DNA of 64,000 nt from Candidatus Bathyarchaeota archaeon (lineage in GTDB: Archaea; Thermoproteota; Bathyarchaeia; Bathyarchaeales; Bathycorpusculaceae): assembly GCA_026014595.1 (NCBI GenBank), contig JAOZHY010000033.1, positions 1 through 64,000 on the forward strand, given 5' to 3'. This document shows positions 47,824 through 57,897 of this stretch, one piece after another. Position 1 is the first letter of the stretch. Each line of letters starts with the position of its first letter. A model generated the notes under the pieces. The model searched no databases. It was not told the origin of the DNA and worked only from the letters and a program-made list of their open reading frames with translations. A program made the translations under genes and the position numbers.

Positions 47824-50322
47824 TCAAGGAGTGTCAGCAGGTTTCGAGGTTACTGTGATTTTGTCGACGTAAGCAACGTTTTTGATCCCGTCAAAATCGT
47901 AGTTTACAAGCTGCAAAACAAATCTTTGGGGAAGGGACGAGTTAAAAGCCGTCTGCCACATTTTACTCAGGTCATAACTGAACGTGCCTTCAGGACTGTC
48001 TAGTACGGTAACGAAGGAGCCGCTTTGGTAAACGCCGTTTGGAGTAGCAATAACCATGGCCTGAGAATGCTGAACATTAGCGATTACTATGGCGAAAGTG
48101 TCCTTGTCTCCGAAACCTTGAGTTGCGTTCACATAGAAAGAGAGCGTAACTTCCGAGTTATTTGATGGCGTAAAAATGTCGCGCTCAACTCGGTAAGAAT
48201 ACTGCAATTCCCATTGACCAGGCTCAGGTAATGCTTGAGCCGCTATCGCTAACTGTTTAGAGCCGCCGTTATCGCTAATGGTGACGTTGCCCAAGCCTTT
48301 CTCCCATGTGTAATTTTTCCATCGGTTTTGGTCCCAGCGGGCGTACTCAAAATCGTCCACAAAGACAACGGTTGGGTCACTTTCCTCAACCTTGAAAAGG
48401 TAGGAACTGCCGAAGCTTTTTACGAGTTTGAAGTTTGGATTGCCCAAGAAAAGTTCAGGAAGCCATCTAGGCGGGTTAGTGGTTGTGTAAGCGACGTTGC
48501 TTCCCACGAACACGTAAGATATGTTCCAGTAACGCATAATCTGGTATGCCTCCGCGCTAAGCGTGCTATTCTGTAGCAGACTCACGAGCGTTTGATACGA
48601 ACGGCTCAAGGTGCTCCCGCTGTATGGGAAGATTATTTTATGGTTCGAAACTGGTGGAATGAACAGCCCCGAACTAAAGGGATGAACCAATATAACTGCG
48701 TCGGACGGAAGATTAGTTTTCATCCATGTCATCAAGGCGTAGTCGCTTTGCGTGGTCACCGCATAAACATTATATCCACCTCTTATGCGCTTTGGGTCTT
48801 GGGCGAGACGATAATACAGAAAAGGTGAAACTGCCAACGCCAAAACTATAATTGCTAAAAGCCACGCCGCTGCAGAAGGGTTAGAAAATACTTTGGCAAA
48901 CCATTTGATCTTGCTGTTGTGGAGTTCAGCGAATTTTACCAATGCAGCACCTATGAGCAGACTAAAAGATATGGAAAGGAGAATGCCTTGGTGCCCCCAG
49001 GAGATGATGCTGAAATCGGGTGGGAGGAGAAAGGATAGGAATGACAGGAAAGTCGTGGCGCCGAAAATAGCCAACGCACATCCAATTATTGATTGGTACG
49101 TCCTGAAGGCTCTCGTTTTCAATAGCAGTATGGTGAAACAGGCTAAAATGAGTACAATGGACACGTCAAGTAAAAGGTAAGAAGACAGATTGTCAAAAGC
49201 CCACTGCAATGCCTGACTAAAATAACGTTGTTGTTGACTTGCCCAGCTTGTAAAATCCTGAGCGATGCCGATATTATGTCCTGGATATTGGTAAAACACG
49301 GCGAACCTGTAGATGAAAGGACTTAGCGGAAGAAGACTTGCAGCGAAAACCACGACTGATTCACCGATTTTCCGCATTAGCCCGCTCTGCCGTCGCGCCA
49401 GATAGTACAGCAAAACTAAAACTGCGACCACAAGCAGTACCTGAATGTACGTGAGTACGATTGTTCCAGCGTACCCAAACAATAAGCCAACCGTTAAAAG
49501 CTCAGCAAAGCTTGGCTTCGAGTTAAAGCGATAAAGCGAGAAAAGCAAACCTAAACAAACGAGGAAGAGAGGGAAACCTACGAGGAAAGGGTTTGCTCCC
49601 CATGTAACGTTTAAAGGCCAATTGGATATGAAAACAAAAACGAAACTCAGCCCTAAGCCATAAGCCAAGCCTCCGCCAAGCTTTCTGCCCAGAAAATATG
49701 CGCCTACAACAGAGAGAGCTTTGAAAAGGATGGTTACATAGAAAACTGAGGTTGCAGCACCCATACTTAGCAGGATAGATGCATAGGCGAAGATGACGTG
49801 GGAGGCTTGTGGATAAATTATTCCTTCCGATAAATAAGGCTGCATAGTCATGGGAATATAATGATTTTCTAGGATAACTTGAACCTCAAGTGCATGAATG
49901 GACTCGTCGCGAACACTGCCAAGCACCAATCCGGTTAAAGAAGAAAGGTTTAGGGTAAGGAAAATCATGAACATAAGAAAAACAGCCAAATAAGCCAACA
50001 ACGCTTTTTTGTTCTCCACCGCATAACCCCTAAGCTTGGAGAATCTCGCTCCATCAGCGATTGTCCGAGCATGAATGATGACGGTTAGAACGGCAGTTAC
50101 AGCTGTTAAGCAGACCACGCCAATCCAGCTGAAGAGACCGAAAGGCAGTATCGCCACTAAATAAAGAATGAAGCCTCCGACGAAAACATCAAGTATGCAA
50201 ACTTGCAGAAAATCCAAGTTTTCGAAAAAACTGAGGCGACGGAAGAGAACAGCTCTGAAAGGCTCTCCAATGATTATTAAGAGGACCAAGAGAGCCAACA
50301 GCTGGAAGAGCACCAGGAGCAA
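47824..50322 (-). CDS. Large GT-C-like membrane protein with extracellular C-terminal domain
   Basis: An 832-residue protein. Residues 1-520 hold about 13-14 membrane segments. After the third or fourth comes GSVRDESIHALEVQVILENH, an acidic loop placed as in GT-C glycosyltransferases (mannosyltransferase/PMT style). Residues 530-610 are an extracellular loop domain, and 630-832 a beta-rich domain with carbohydrate-binding or LamG-like character (VTLSFYVNATQGFGDKDTF). It probably transfers a lipid-linked sugar outside the membrane, or binds glycan. The start is TTG. It is flanked by GT4 and GT2 genes in the same direction. Confidence 0.7.
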   Translation of the reverse strand: MLLVLFQLLALLVLLIIIGEPFRAVLFRRLSFFENLDFLQVCILDVFVGGFILYLVAILPFGLFSWIGVVCLTAVTAVLTVIIHARTIADGARFSKLRGYAVENKKALLAYLAVFLMFMIFLTLNLSSLTGLVLGSVRDESIHALEVQVILENHYIPMTMQPYLSEGIIYPQASHVIFAYASILLSMGAATSVFYVTILFKALSVVGAYFLGRKLGGGLAYGLGLSFVFVFISNWPLNVTWGANPFLVGFPLFLVCLGLLFSLYRFNSKPSFAELLTVGLLFGYAGTIVLTYIQVLLVVAVLVLLYYLARRQSGLMRKIGESVVVFAASLLPLSPFIYRFAVFYQYPGHNIGIAQDFTSWASQQQRYFSQALQWAFDNLSSYLLLDVSIVLILACFTILLLKTRAFRTYQSIIGCALAIFGATTFLSFLSFLLPPDFSIISWGHQGILLSISFSLLIGAALVKFAELHNSKIKWFAKVFSNPSAAAWLLAIIVLALAVSPFLYYRLAQDPKRIRGGYNVYAVTTQSDYALMTWMKTNLPSDAVILVHPFSSGLFIPPVSNHKIIFPYSGSTLSRSYQTLVSLLQNSTLSAEAYQIMRYWNISYVFVGSNVAYTTTNPPRWLPELFLGNPNFKLVKSFGSSYLFKVEESDPTVVFVDDFEYARWDQNRWKNYTWEKGLGNVTISDNGGSKQLAIAAQALPEPGQWELQYSYRVERDIFTPSNNSEVTLSFYVNATQGFGDKDTFAIVIANVQHSQAMVIATPNGVYQSGSFVTVLDSPEGTFSYDLSKMWQTAFNSSLPQRFVLQLVNYDFDGIKNVAYVDKITVTSKPADTP

Positions 50323-50372
50323 TATGTCACCTTACAGTTCTACCTAACAGAGTTTCCTTAAAAAATTATCCA

Positions 50373-51467
50373 TTATCCTTCGCACAGCTTTCGGTAGATG
50401 TTTAAAAGGCGTTCCGAATAGCTTTTCCAATCAAGAAACGCGTCGGCGGTGCTTGAAATTCTGGTGTACGTTTTCTCTGGCGCCTTCAATAAAGCACCCG
50501 CAACATCCTTCGCAGTGAGCGACTTGACTCCTTCAGCAAATCCCGCCGCGACAAGATGTTTTAGAGCACCAAAATCCAGAACAACCGCAGGCAATCCCAC
50601 GAGCAACGCTTCATAAACGACCCTGCTGAAACTTTCCAGAGGCGAAAGCATCGCTAAGACACTCGCTCTTGAGTATTCATGCAACAGTTCTTGCCGCCGG
50701 AGCATATTCTTCCATTCAACGAAATCGCTTATGCCTAAAGAATGAGTCAAATTGACCAGCGAATCACGTTCTGGACCGTCACCGACTATTATGAGCTTGA
50801 AATTCCCGGATTCCTTCGCCAACAGATATGCAAAGGCCTCAATAAGTTTGTCCACATTCTTGTATCGCACTAACGCTCCAACGTAAAGAATCCGCTTAGG
50901 TTCCTCAGGCGTACGCTTCACAAACCGAACCTCATCAACGTCGATGCCCTCTGGAACCAAAAGCACATTCTTCGCCTTCGGAAAATCCTCAGCAAGAATC
51001 CGTTTTTCATACGTTGAATTAGCTATGATGGCGTTGGTCTGCGAGAAAATCGTGCCAAACGCCGCTTTTTGGTAGAATCCAAGCATGGAATGGCGAAAAG
51101 GAGACTGCCCATATCGATGATAATGTGGTTGTAAAAGCAGTTTTTGATTGCCGCGCTTGCACAAGGCCACGATGAAAGGAGGTAACGTGTGAATGTTATG
51201 GACATGAATAATGTCTGCTTTTTCCTTGCGCAGACTGGCAACAAACTTCGGTTGAGGAAGATATAGAGGGTCCCCGGCAAGAGGAATGAAACGTTTAACC
51301 AAAACGCCATTAATGTTTTGAGTCTGTGTCAAATTGGAGTTGCGGTCTACAGAATAAACTACCATTTGAATGCCTTTTTTGCTGAGGGTTTCGCTTATTT
51401 TTTGGACAACCACCTCAACGCCGCCCATGCTGGGAAAATATCTGGGCGTAACGTGAATTATGCGCAT
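50373..51467 (-). CDS. Family 4 glycosyltransferase
   Basis: A 364-residue GT-B enzyme: HVTPRYFPSMGGVEVVVQKI at the N terminus, HVHNIHTLPPF, then VPEGIDVDEVRF, ILYVGALVRYKNVDKLIEAF, LIIVGDGPERDSL and LSPLESFSRVVYEALLVGLP with the two-glutamate nucleotide-sugar site. It builds a cell-surface glycan. It forms a run with the membrane protein downstream (50-base gap) and the GT2 gene upstream (34-base gap). Confidence 0.9.
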   Translation of the reverse strand: MRIIHVTPRYFPSMGGVEVVVQKISETLSKKGIQMVVYSVDRNSNLTQTQNINGVLVKRFIPLAGDPLYLPQPKFVASLRKEKADIIHVHNIHTLPPFIVALCKRGNQKLLLQPHYHRYGQSPFRHSMLGFYQKAAFGTIFSQTNAIIANSTYEKRILAEDFPKAKNVLLVPEGIDVDEVRFVKRTPEEPKRILYVGALVRYKNVDKLIEAFAYLLAKESGNFKLIIVGDGPERDSLVNLTHSLGISDFVEWKNMLRRQELLHEYSRASVLAMLSPLESFSRVVYEALLVGLPAVVLDFGALKHLVAAGFAEGVKSLTAKDVAGALLKAPEKTYTRISSTADAFLDWKSYSERLLNIYRKLCEG

Positions 51468-51501
51468 GCAATATCCTCAAACCTGAGAAATACATGTGAA
51501 C

Positions 51502-52398
51502 TTATATTGAAATCTTTGTGCTTTTTATCGGCTCCCAAATATAGGGGATCTTGCCGTTCCTCGAATCCATTTTAGCCTGAGAATAAGCTGCAACTTCTAG
51601 GAATACTCCTAAAAACGCATAGAAAGCTTCGCTTGGCTTCAATCTAGTTGCTGCCGTTAGAATATTTCTAAAGCTTGACGTAGAGACAGTGAACCCAGTT
51701 GTCCGTTTAAGCTGCAGATGTCCTATCCATATTCGTTTTCGCTGTTTCAGCAAATCAACAATGTTTGTCGGGCAACGTATATGCACCACTGCTGATGGGA
51801 GATAATGAACTGCGTAATCTTGGTTCCGAATAGCAAGTTCAATGTATGGCTCATCTGTGACAACGCTTTCTGGAATTTCAAGAAGACAACGGGTGCGTAT
51901 TGCGCAAAGCTCTCCTGAAAGTTTAGGACTCCGGATAACCGAGATTAAATGGTGCAAGCGCCAGATTACCCTGACGATTCTGTAACAGATGCCGTCAGGT
52001 CCGTCGAGAGGCACCGGTTGAGCAAAAACAACCCCTGCGTTACTCGCCATGAGCTCATGGACAAGTGTAAGGATGGTTCCCGACTGCGGCAGAGCATCAG
52101 CGTTCACCAAAACCAAGACATCCGCTGACTCTTTCACTATTCTAAAAATTTTGTTGAGAGCGCTGGCTTTCCCCCTTCGAGTCTTCTCAATTATGGGCTC
52201 AATACGCTTGTCTCTGGCAGAGTACTCCCGCACAATCTCAAGCGTTCGGTCAGTACACCCAGAACCAACAACAATAATCCTGCAATCCTCAGGCAACTCT
52301 TGTTCAGAAGTAAGATTTTGAAGAAGTGGGCGGATGTTTTTTTCTTCGTTGAAAGCGCATACTCCTACAGCTATTTTGAGCTTGGACATCGAATTCAT
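51502..52398 (-). CDS. Family 2 glycosyltransferase
   Basis: A 298-residue GT2 enzyme: IAVGVCAFNEEKNIRPLLQN, RIIVVGSGCTDRTLEIV, VLVLVNADALPQSG (D-x-D equivalent is NADA), VTDEPYIELAIRNQ, then QRKRIWIGHLQL (R/K W motif of processive enzymes). A weak membrane segment may be at the end (AFYAFLGVFLEVAAYS). It resembles transferases that make poly-sugar chains. It is in line with the GT4 gene. Confidence 0.86.
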   Translation of the reverse strand: MNSMSKLKIAVGVCAFNEEKNIRPLLQNLTSEQELPEDCRIIVVGSGCTDRTLEIVREYSARDKRIEPIIEKTRRGKASALNKIFRIVKESADVLVLVNADALPQSGTILTLVHELMASNAGVVFAQPVPLDGPDGICYRIVRVIWRLHHLISVIRSPKLSGELCAIRTRCLLEIPESVVTDEPYIELAIRNQDYAVHYLPSAVVHIRCPTNIVDLLKQRKRIWIGHLQLKRTTGFTVSTSSFRNILTAATRLKPSEAFYAFLGVFLEVAAYSQAKMDSRNGKIPYIWEPIKSTKISI

Positions 52399-52475
52399 CG
52401 ACCAATATATTACTGCTAACGTTTAAGAGTTTTGAACCCTACCAACCAAAAAACACCACGTTTCGAAATCAATAC

Positions 52476-53978
52476 TCAAATTAAGCGCGAAAAAGAATGC
52501 AGATGTGGCTTTCCCCTATTCAAAAAGGAAAACTTCCCCCAAGTTTTCGCCAACACTATTACTATCGCTCCAACGGCAAAGAGCACAGCCAAAGCAAAAC
52601 AGAGCCTTTGCAGCGTTAAGTCAATCTCAGACAAGCTTGTTTCAGAAAAATTTTCCGAGAAAAACTGCAAATCGCCACTGTAAGGAACGGCGGAAGTTGC
52701 GACCGGAGCCCGTAAGTATCCGCCGCCTAAAGCGTCAACCTTGAACATCAAGCTGTTATCAATCACTGTTGTGGAGTTTGCCGCAGATTTCCATGACAAA
52801 GGAGTATAGCTGTTCAAGTATTTATCAGGCTGCTGATCCGTGTAATCCACGTAAGAAACGACGTCATTGCCGATTCTTGCCACACGGCTTGACAGGCTGT
52901 AGTACCATTCAATCTGTTCACCGTTATACGGAGACGTAAATTCGATTCTGTAAGTTGGTGTCTGCTCGTAATTGGCTTTAAACCAGTGTACCGCATCTTC
53001 GAAAGTCCAATAATTATAGGAGGGTCGTGTGGACAGCAACGTTTGAATCCAATCCAGAACCTGGGCTGGATCCGCTTTTCGAACGCACCAACTCCATTCA
53101 AACTGGACCGTAACGTACCCAAACGGGCGGCTGCCAGCGAAAGTTTCATCGATCATGTTCAGGAAGTAGGATTTCGCAGCCGATTTGCCGCCGTCAAATT
53201 TTAGGTTCATAAGGTTGACGGGATGCAGTTGGATGTTGTGCGATACCGTGAAGCTGGCAACCCAGTCCCAAGTGCTATGCGGCAGAATGACCATGCCGCC
53301 AGTTGACCTGCTGGGGCACAGGATGTTAGAGGCGTTGGCGTAGTAAGGCATCTGAAAGCCACCACGCATAGTCATAAGGTCAACGTTGTACTGGTCGAAG
53401 CAGTAGCCCTGATAATATTCAACCCCTCTCGTTAAAAGGTACTGTGAGGTGTACGTGTCGGGCATAAAATCCATCACTCCCTTAGGAGTGTAGCCGAGGG
53501 CGGCTGTGAACTCGTTTAACGTGAAATTCGCGTTCCGTACTCTATTATCTGGTGCATACGCGGGACTATATGAGAGTCTCGGGATAATTTTGCCAAATTG
53601 GCTCAGTATGCTTGTCCGGGTAGCGTTTTTCAGGATATAGTCATTGGTTGTTCCTTCCACAACTACAAACGTGAAATTTCTGAAATTTAACGCCCTCAGC
53701 CATGCTGTCAATTGGTCAAAATAGCTTGCCTCGTCAATGATTATGGATAGGGCGACTATGTTAGTTTGATTAGCAACTTGAGCAAAATCAGTCGAAAGCA
53801 CACCAGCTTGAGTAACCAGAGACCTGAGTTGAGTATCAGTTAGAATGGTCATATTTACTTCAGCGTAGTATAGCAGTGGCAACAAAAGTATTATCACGCA
53901 AATGATTGTTGCTGGTTTTCGATTCTTTGTTCTTATAGAATATTCCCCTTTTTCACGCAGCAGGTTTGATTTATACAT
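52476..53978 (-). CDS. Membrane-anchored extracellular protein, possible polysaccharide deacetylase/hydrolase-like
   Basis: A 500-residue protein. One N-terminal membrane helix (about 22-40) precedes a large outer domain, and one C-terminal helix (about 460-480) is followed by a basic tail. The outer domain resembles NodB-type barrels: NIVALSIIIDEASYFDQL, FMPDTYTSQYLLTRGVEYY, VILPHSTWDWVASF, and FGYVTVQFEWSWC. I cannot place it in a named family. Its position at the head of the glycosyltransferase run points to glycan modification at the surface. It has an AT-rich promoter region. Confidence 0.6.
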   Translation of the reverse strand: MYKSNLLREKGEYSIRTKNRKPATIICVIILLLPLLYYAEVNMTILTDTQLRSLVTQAGVLSTDFAQVANQTNIVALSIIIDEASYFDQLTAWLRALNFRNFTFVVVEGTTNDYILKNATRTSILSQFGKIIPRLSYSPAYAPDNRVRNANFTLNEFTAALGYTPKGVMDFMPDTYTSQYLLTRGVEYYQGYCFDQYNVDLMTMRGGFQMPYYANASNILCPSRSTGGMVILPHSTWDWVASFTVSHNIQLHPVNLMNLKFDGGKSAAKSYFLNMIDETFAGSRPFGYVTVQFEWSWCVRKADPAQVLDWIQTLLSTRPSYNYWTFEDAVHWFKANYEQTPTYRIEFTSPYNGEQIEWYYSLSSRVARIGNDVVSYVDYTDQQPDKYLNSYTPLSWKSAANSTTVIDNSLMFKVDALGGGYLRAPVATSAVPYSGDLQFFSENFSETSLSEIDLTLQRLCFALAVLFAVGAIVIVLAKTWGKFSFLNRGKPHLHSFSRLI

Positions 53979-54155
53979 CGGATGTTGAGATAAACTTTCC
54001 GCGTCTAAAAAATAAAGAAGACCTAAAATGTATCACACAAAGCATTGAAAAATGTGGTTTTTGTTTTCTAAGTCTTCGGCAGTGCTGCCTTGCAACAATC
54101 AGCTGCTATTGCTATCAAACATTTTGTTGCTTTAAAAACAAGATTAAAAAAAACT

Positions 54156-55046
54156 TTACATAAAGGGTGTTAATTCTTGTTTCATCCTCTCAAGTGCTTG
54201 ATTAATCGGAAGGGGTTTGCTATTTTCTAACACTTCTTGAGCCTTTGCAGTGTCAAGCGATGAGTCCCTTGGTCTGTTGGCGAACCATGAGCATTTCGCT
54301 GACGTAATAGGGCGTATCAGGTCTGAGTCCAGCTTAAAGGTTTGAGCAACGAGTTTGGCGAAGTCATATCGGTTTATGCGTGTAGCGCCAGACAAATGAA
54401 AGGTACCAGCAAGTTTGCGTTCTATTATTTCCATAGTCATTTCAGCCATGTTCGTGTTTAGCGTAGGCGAGTTCCACTGATCAGTAACGACGTTTAATTG
54501 CTCGTTCCTTTTGAGTTTGTTGAATAACCACAAAACGAAATTAATTTTGCCTGCTGCAGGCGTTGAGCCATAGATAACACTAGCTCGCACAATGCAATAT
54601 TCACGTAGATTTTTAACGAGTCCCTCAGCGCTCAGCTTGGTGAACCCATAGTAATTTATCGGATCAGGTCTATCAGTTTCTCTATAAAATCCTGTTTTTC
54701 CGTTGAATACGTAATCTGAGGATATGCATACGAGAAACGAGTAGCTTCGTTTAGCTGCTTCAACGATGTTTTTGGTGGCCTCAACATTTATTTTCCATGC
54801 AAGTTTTTTGTTTAATTCGCATTTGTCAACGTCGGTCAATGCAGCAGCGTGCACCACTACATCAGGGCTTATTTTTTTGAATGCCATGTCAACTTGATTT
54901 TTGTCGGAAACATCAAACTGGATTGGAACGCCACAGGAGGGTCGATCTCGAAGGTACCCAGCATAAACCTCATATTTTTTCGTTGCTGCTATTTCTGCAA
55001 ATTTTGAACCAAATAGACCGCTTGCGCCTGTAATTAGAAGTCTCAA
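54156..55046 (-). CDS. rmlD: dTDP-4-dehydrorhamnose reductase, copy 2
   Basis: 296 residues, the same length as copy 1 and clearly paralogous: RLLITGASGLFGSKF, VVHAAALTDVDKCELNKKLA, CISSDYVFNGKTG and PINYYGFTKLSAEGL. The second Ser replaces Thr in STDYVF (here SSDYVF). TTG 55046 overlaps the rmlB stop as TTGA, just as in copy 1; the longer frame to 55112 belongs to rmlB. Confidence 0.92.
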   Translation of the reverse strand: MRLLITGASGLFGSKFAEIAATKKYEVYAGYLRDRPSCGVPIQFDVSDKNQVDMAFKKISPDVVVHAAALTDVDKCELNKKLAWKINVEATKNIVEAAKRSYSFLVCISSDYVFNGKTGFYRETDRPDPINYYGFTKLSAEGLVKNLREYCIVRASVIYGSTPAAGKINFVLWLFNKLKRNEQLNVVTDQWNSPTLNTNMAEMTMEIIERKLAGTFHLSGATRINRYDFAKLVAQTFKLDSDLIRPITSAKCSWFANRPRDSSLDTAKAQEVLENSKPLPINQALERMKQELTPFM

Positions 55047-56053
55047 GGGGGGATACCACTTAATCTCCACGGTGTGGGGCTGAGGATGTCTTCTGTGGCG
55101 AGTGGAGTCCACCAGTTTTCATTTTCCACATACCATTGAACAGTTGATTCCAACGAATGCTGAAAAGAGAATTTGGGCTGCCATCCCAGCAAGGTCCTTG
55201 TTTTTGTTGAGTCTAAGCTATATCTCAAGTCATGTCCAGGACGGTCCTCTACAAAAGTTATTAGGCGTTCAGGTTTGTCCAATATGGTTAAGATTTTTTT
55301 AGCGATTTCGATGTTGGAGAATTCATTTCCAGCTGAGATATTGTAAATTTCACCGGATTTTCCTCTGTTTAAAACGATATCCACTGCCTCGCAATGGTCT
55401 TCTACATAGATCCAATCGCGGATGTTAGTCCCTGAGCCATAAATGGGAATAGCCAGATTTTTTAATGCACGAATAATAACTTTAGGAATAAGTTTCTCTG
55501 GAAGTTGACAGGGCCCAAAGTTGTTTGTACATCTCGTGATTGAAACGTTAATTCCATAAGTTTTGCAGTAGGACAACACGAACATGTCTGCGGCAGCCTT
55601 TGATGCGGAGTACGGATTCGACGGGTTGAGAGGATCTCTTTCCGTGAATGAGCCTTCCAATGCTTGCCCGTAAACTTCGTCTGTTGAAACTTGGATTAAT
55701 TTTGCTTTGGGGTTGTGTTTTCGCAAAGCTTCAAGGATTGTGAATGTGCCTATTGTATTGTTTTGAAGAAAAATGAAAGGATCGGCAATACTTCTATCCA
55801 CATGAGTTTCCGCAGCGATGTTTACTACAGCGTCCACGTCATGGATGATTCTGCTTAAAAGCTGAAAGTTACGTATATCTCCTTTAATGAAAGTATATCT
55901 TGTATCATTCTCGACATCGCACAAGTTTGACGGGTTAGCGCCAATGCCTATTTTGTCCAAGTTTATCAGTTCAATATCCGCGTGTTTCGTGAGCATGTGC
56001 CGGCAAAAGTTGCTTCCGATAAAACCTAATCCGCCTGTTACGAGGAGTCTCAT
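55043..56053 (-). CDS. rmlB: dTDP-glucose 4,6-dehydratase, copy 2
   Basis: 336 residues, paralogous to copy 1: RLLVTGGLGFIGSNFCRHM, AAETHVDRSI, QVSTDEVYGQALEGSFTE, PYSASKAAADMFVLSY. All catalytic residues are present. ATG 56053 is chosen as in copy 1. It sits between rmlC and rmlD with the same spacing as the first operon. Besides rhamnose, its product can feed the amino-sugar genes that begin 1.9 kb upstream in the transcription direction. Confidence 0.95.
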   Translation of the reverse strand: MRLLVTGGLGFIGSNFCRHMLTKHADIELINLDKIGIGANPSNLCDVENDTRYTFIKGDIRNFQLLSRIIHDVDAVVNIAAETHVDRSIADPFIFLQNNTIGTFTILEALRKHNPKAKLIQVSTDEVYGQALEGSFTERDPLNPSNPYSASKAAADMFVLSYCKTYGINVSITRCTNNFGPCQLPEKLIPKVIIRALKNLAIPIYGSGTNIRDWIYVEDHCEAVDIVLNRGKSGEIYNISAGNEFSNIEIAKKILTILDKPERLITFVEDRPGHDLRYSLDSTKTRTLLGWQPKFSFQHSLESTVQWYVENENWWTPLATEDILSPTPWRLSGIPP

Positions 56054-56060
56054 GTGCTTT

Positions 56061-56564
56061 TCACTTATGTGGGGGATAGTTCCAGTCCCATGGTTTGCCG
56101 ACGCGGGGGTCATCTTTTTTACCGTTTATGGATTTTGGAATTAGCGTTTGGTCATCCCATGGTCTGCGTTCTTCGTCTGGATTAGCGTAATTATATAGTT
56201 TTGTTGTGAAGTAAAGTAGCATTGCTGGTTCGTTTCCTAGGACTTTGAAGCCGTGCCAGTAATATCCGGGCGTTCGTATTATTTGCAGGTCTTGACTTGT
56301 TGAGATTATTTCGTTTAGTTCTTTGGTTTTTTCGTCGTAAGCACATATTTTCAGGCAGCCTCTTAGAGCTACGAAGTAGTCGTTTTGCCCTTTAATGTGT
56401 CTGTGCCACGCTCGGATAACAGTGGGATATGTTACTGAAATGTTCGCCTGCACAATCTTGTCGTCTCCAAAGAGGTCTTTCCAGTCACTACGCATTATCT
56501 CTGCGAAAAAGCCTCTCTCGTCTGAAAAGCGCTTCATGGGTTTGATGGTTAGTCCCTTTAACAT
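56061..56564 (-). CDS. rmlC: dTDP-4-dehydrorhamnose 3,5-epimerase family protein, copy 2
   Basis: A 167-residue cupin, the same length as copy 1: FSDERGFFAEIMRSDW, VIRAWHRHIKGQNDYF (His), TPGYYWHGFKVLG. Differences from copy 1 are spread evenly and look like ordinary divergence. Its place between rmlA and rmlB supports the epimerase call. Confidence 0.86.
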   Translation of the reverse strand: MLKGLTIKPMKRFSDERGFFAEIMRSDWKDLFGDDKIVQANISVTYPTVIRAWHRHIKGQNDYFVALRGCLKICAYDEKTKELNEIISTSQDLQIIRTPGYYWHGFKVLGNEPAMLLYFTTKLYNYANPDEERRPWDDQTLIPKSINGKKDDPRVGKPWDWNYPPHK

Positions 56565-56667
56565 GGCTATCCCAAATTTTTCCTATTTATCCAGAAAACA
56601 TATTTTCTTCAGAACATTTTATAATAGTTGTCATTGCCATTTGCAAATCACATGTTGGTTTTAGCTT

Positions 56668-57726
56668 TCAGAGTTCCACTTCCGAAAAGTCGCCGATGTG
56701 AAGCTTGACAGTTCTGTTTCTTTGGTTTTTGGTTAATTTCGCGTTTTTGCCAATTAAGCTGTCTTCCAAGTGTTCCACATCCTTTATGATGACATTTTCC
56801 AGTATGACGCAGTATTGGAGGTTGGAGTTGATAATCTGGGAGTTATCTCCGACGCTTGTGTAGGGTCCTATGAAAGAGTTCTCGATTAACGTGCCTTTTC
56901 CTATTATGCAAGGTCCTCTGACCGTACTATTCGTTATTTTTGCGTCTGTTTCCACCCTGACACGTCCGTCTACGATGCCTCCGATTACAGTGCCTTTGAT
57001 GTCACGCTGTATGTATTCGTCTAAGATTTTGGCGTTTGCGGAAAGGATATCGTCTTTTTTTCCTGTGTCTAACCACCAAGATTTCAGGATTTCAGCTTTA
57101 ACCTTGAAACCCATGTTTAGCATCTCTTGAATGGCGTCTGTTATCTCGAGTTCTCCTCGCCATGAATGCTTTATTCTTTCTATAGCTTTGTGAATTTTGC
57201 TGGAGAAAACGTATGTTCCGATTATAGCAAGATTGCCCATAGGTGATTTAGGTTTCTCTACTAACCTGATAATATTCCCATTCTCATCCAACTGTGCTAT
57301 GCCGAAATTTGAAGGATCGTCCACTTCCTTGAGAATGATCAAAGCGTCAAGCTTTTCTCTCCGAAACTTTTCAACAAAAGTACCTAAACCTTGACCAGTA
57401 ACGTTGTCACCCAAACACATTACGAAAGAATCCTGGGATAGGAATGGCCGGGCAGTTTTAACTGCATGTGCTAAACCTAATGGTTCTTGGGGAATGTATG
57501 TAACGGTAATATTCCATTTTGAACCATTGTTGACATAGTCTTTAACGTATTGACCTGTTTCTGGAGCAGTGATAACGCCGACTTCTCTTATGCCTGTTGC
57601 GGCTACTTGATCAAGCACGTAGCCCAAGATGGGTTTATTGGCTACTGGAATGAGTTGTTTGGCGCAGGTGAAGGTTAAAGGTCGAAGCCGCGTTCCTTTG
57701 CCGCCACTAAGCACAAGCGCCTTCAT
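56668..57726 (-). CDS. rmlA: Glucose-1-phosphate thymidylyltransferase (long form), copy 2
   Basis: 352 residues, paralogous over its whole length to copy 1, with the same start signature MKALVLSGGKGTRLRPLTF, SFVMCLGDNVTG and a C-terminal beta-helix (ITNSTVRGPCIIGKGTLIEN). It makes dTDP-glucose for both rhamnose and the amino-sugar branch. The upstream gap is AT-rich with TATA-like elements (TATAATGATTATACG, 57776-57790). Confidence 0.92.
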   Translation of the reverse strand: MKALVLSGGKGTRLRPLTFTCAKQLIPVANKPILGYVLDQVAATGIREVGVITAPETGQYVKDYVNNGSKWNITVTYIPQEPLGLAHAVKTARPFLSQDSFVMCLGDNVTGQGLGTFVEKFRREKLDALIILKEVDDPSNFGIAQLDENGNIIRLVEKPKSPMGNLAIIGTYVFSSKIHKAIERIKHSWRGELEITDAIQEMLNMGFKVKAEILKSWWLDTGKKDDILSANAKILDEYIQRDIKGTVIGGIVDGRVRVETDAKITNSTVRGPCIIGKGTLIENSFIGPYTSVGDNSQIINSNLQYCVILENVIIKDVEHLEDSLIGKNAKLTKNQRNRTVKLHIGDFSEVEL

Positions 57727-57897
57727 TTTGATTCACCAATGTCACACACATAAATGACCGTTTTTGTATTAATGCATATAATGATTATACGTTTAAAGAT
57801 TATTATTTGTTCATACAGAGTAGGTTAGAATATATCATTGAAAAAGTAATAACAGTTTATGAAATAAGGCTATCGTTTGATCATCTTACTTTTTGTA

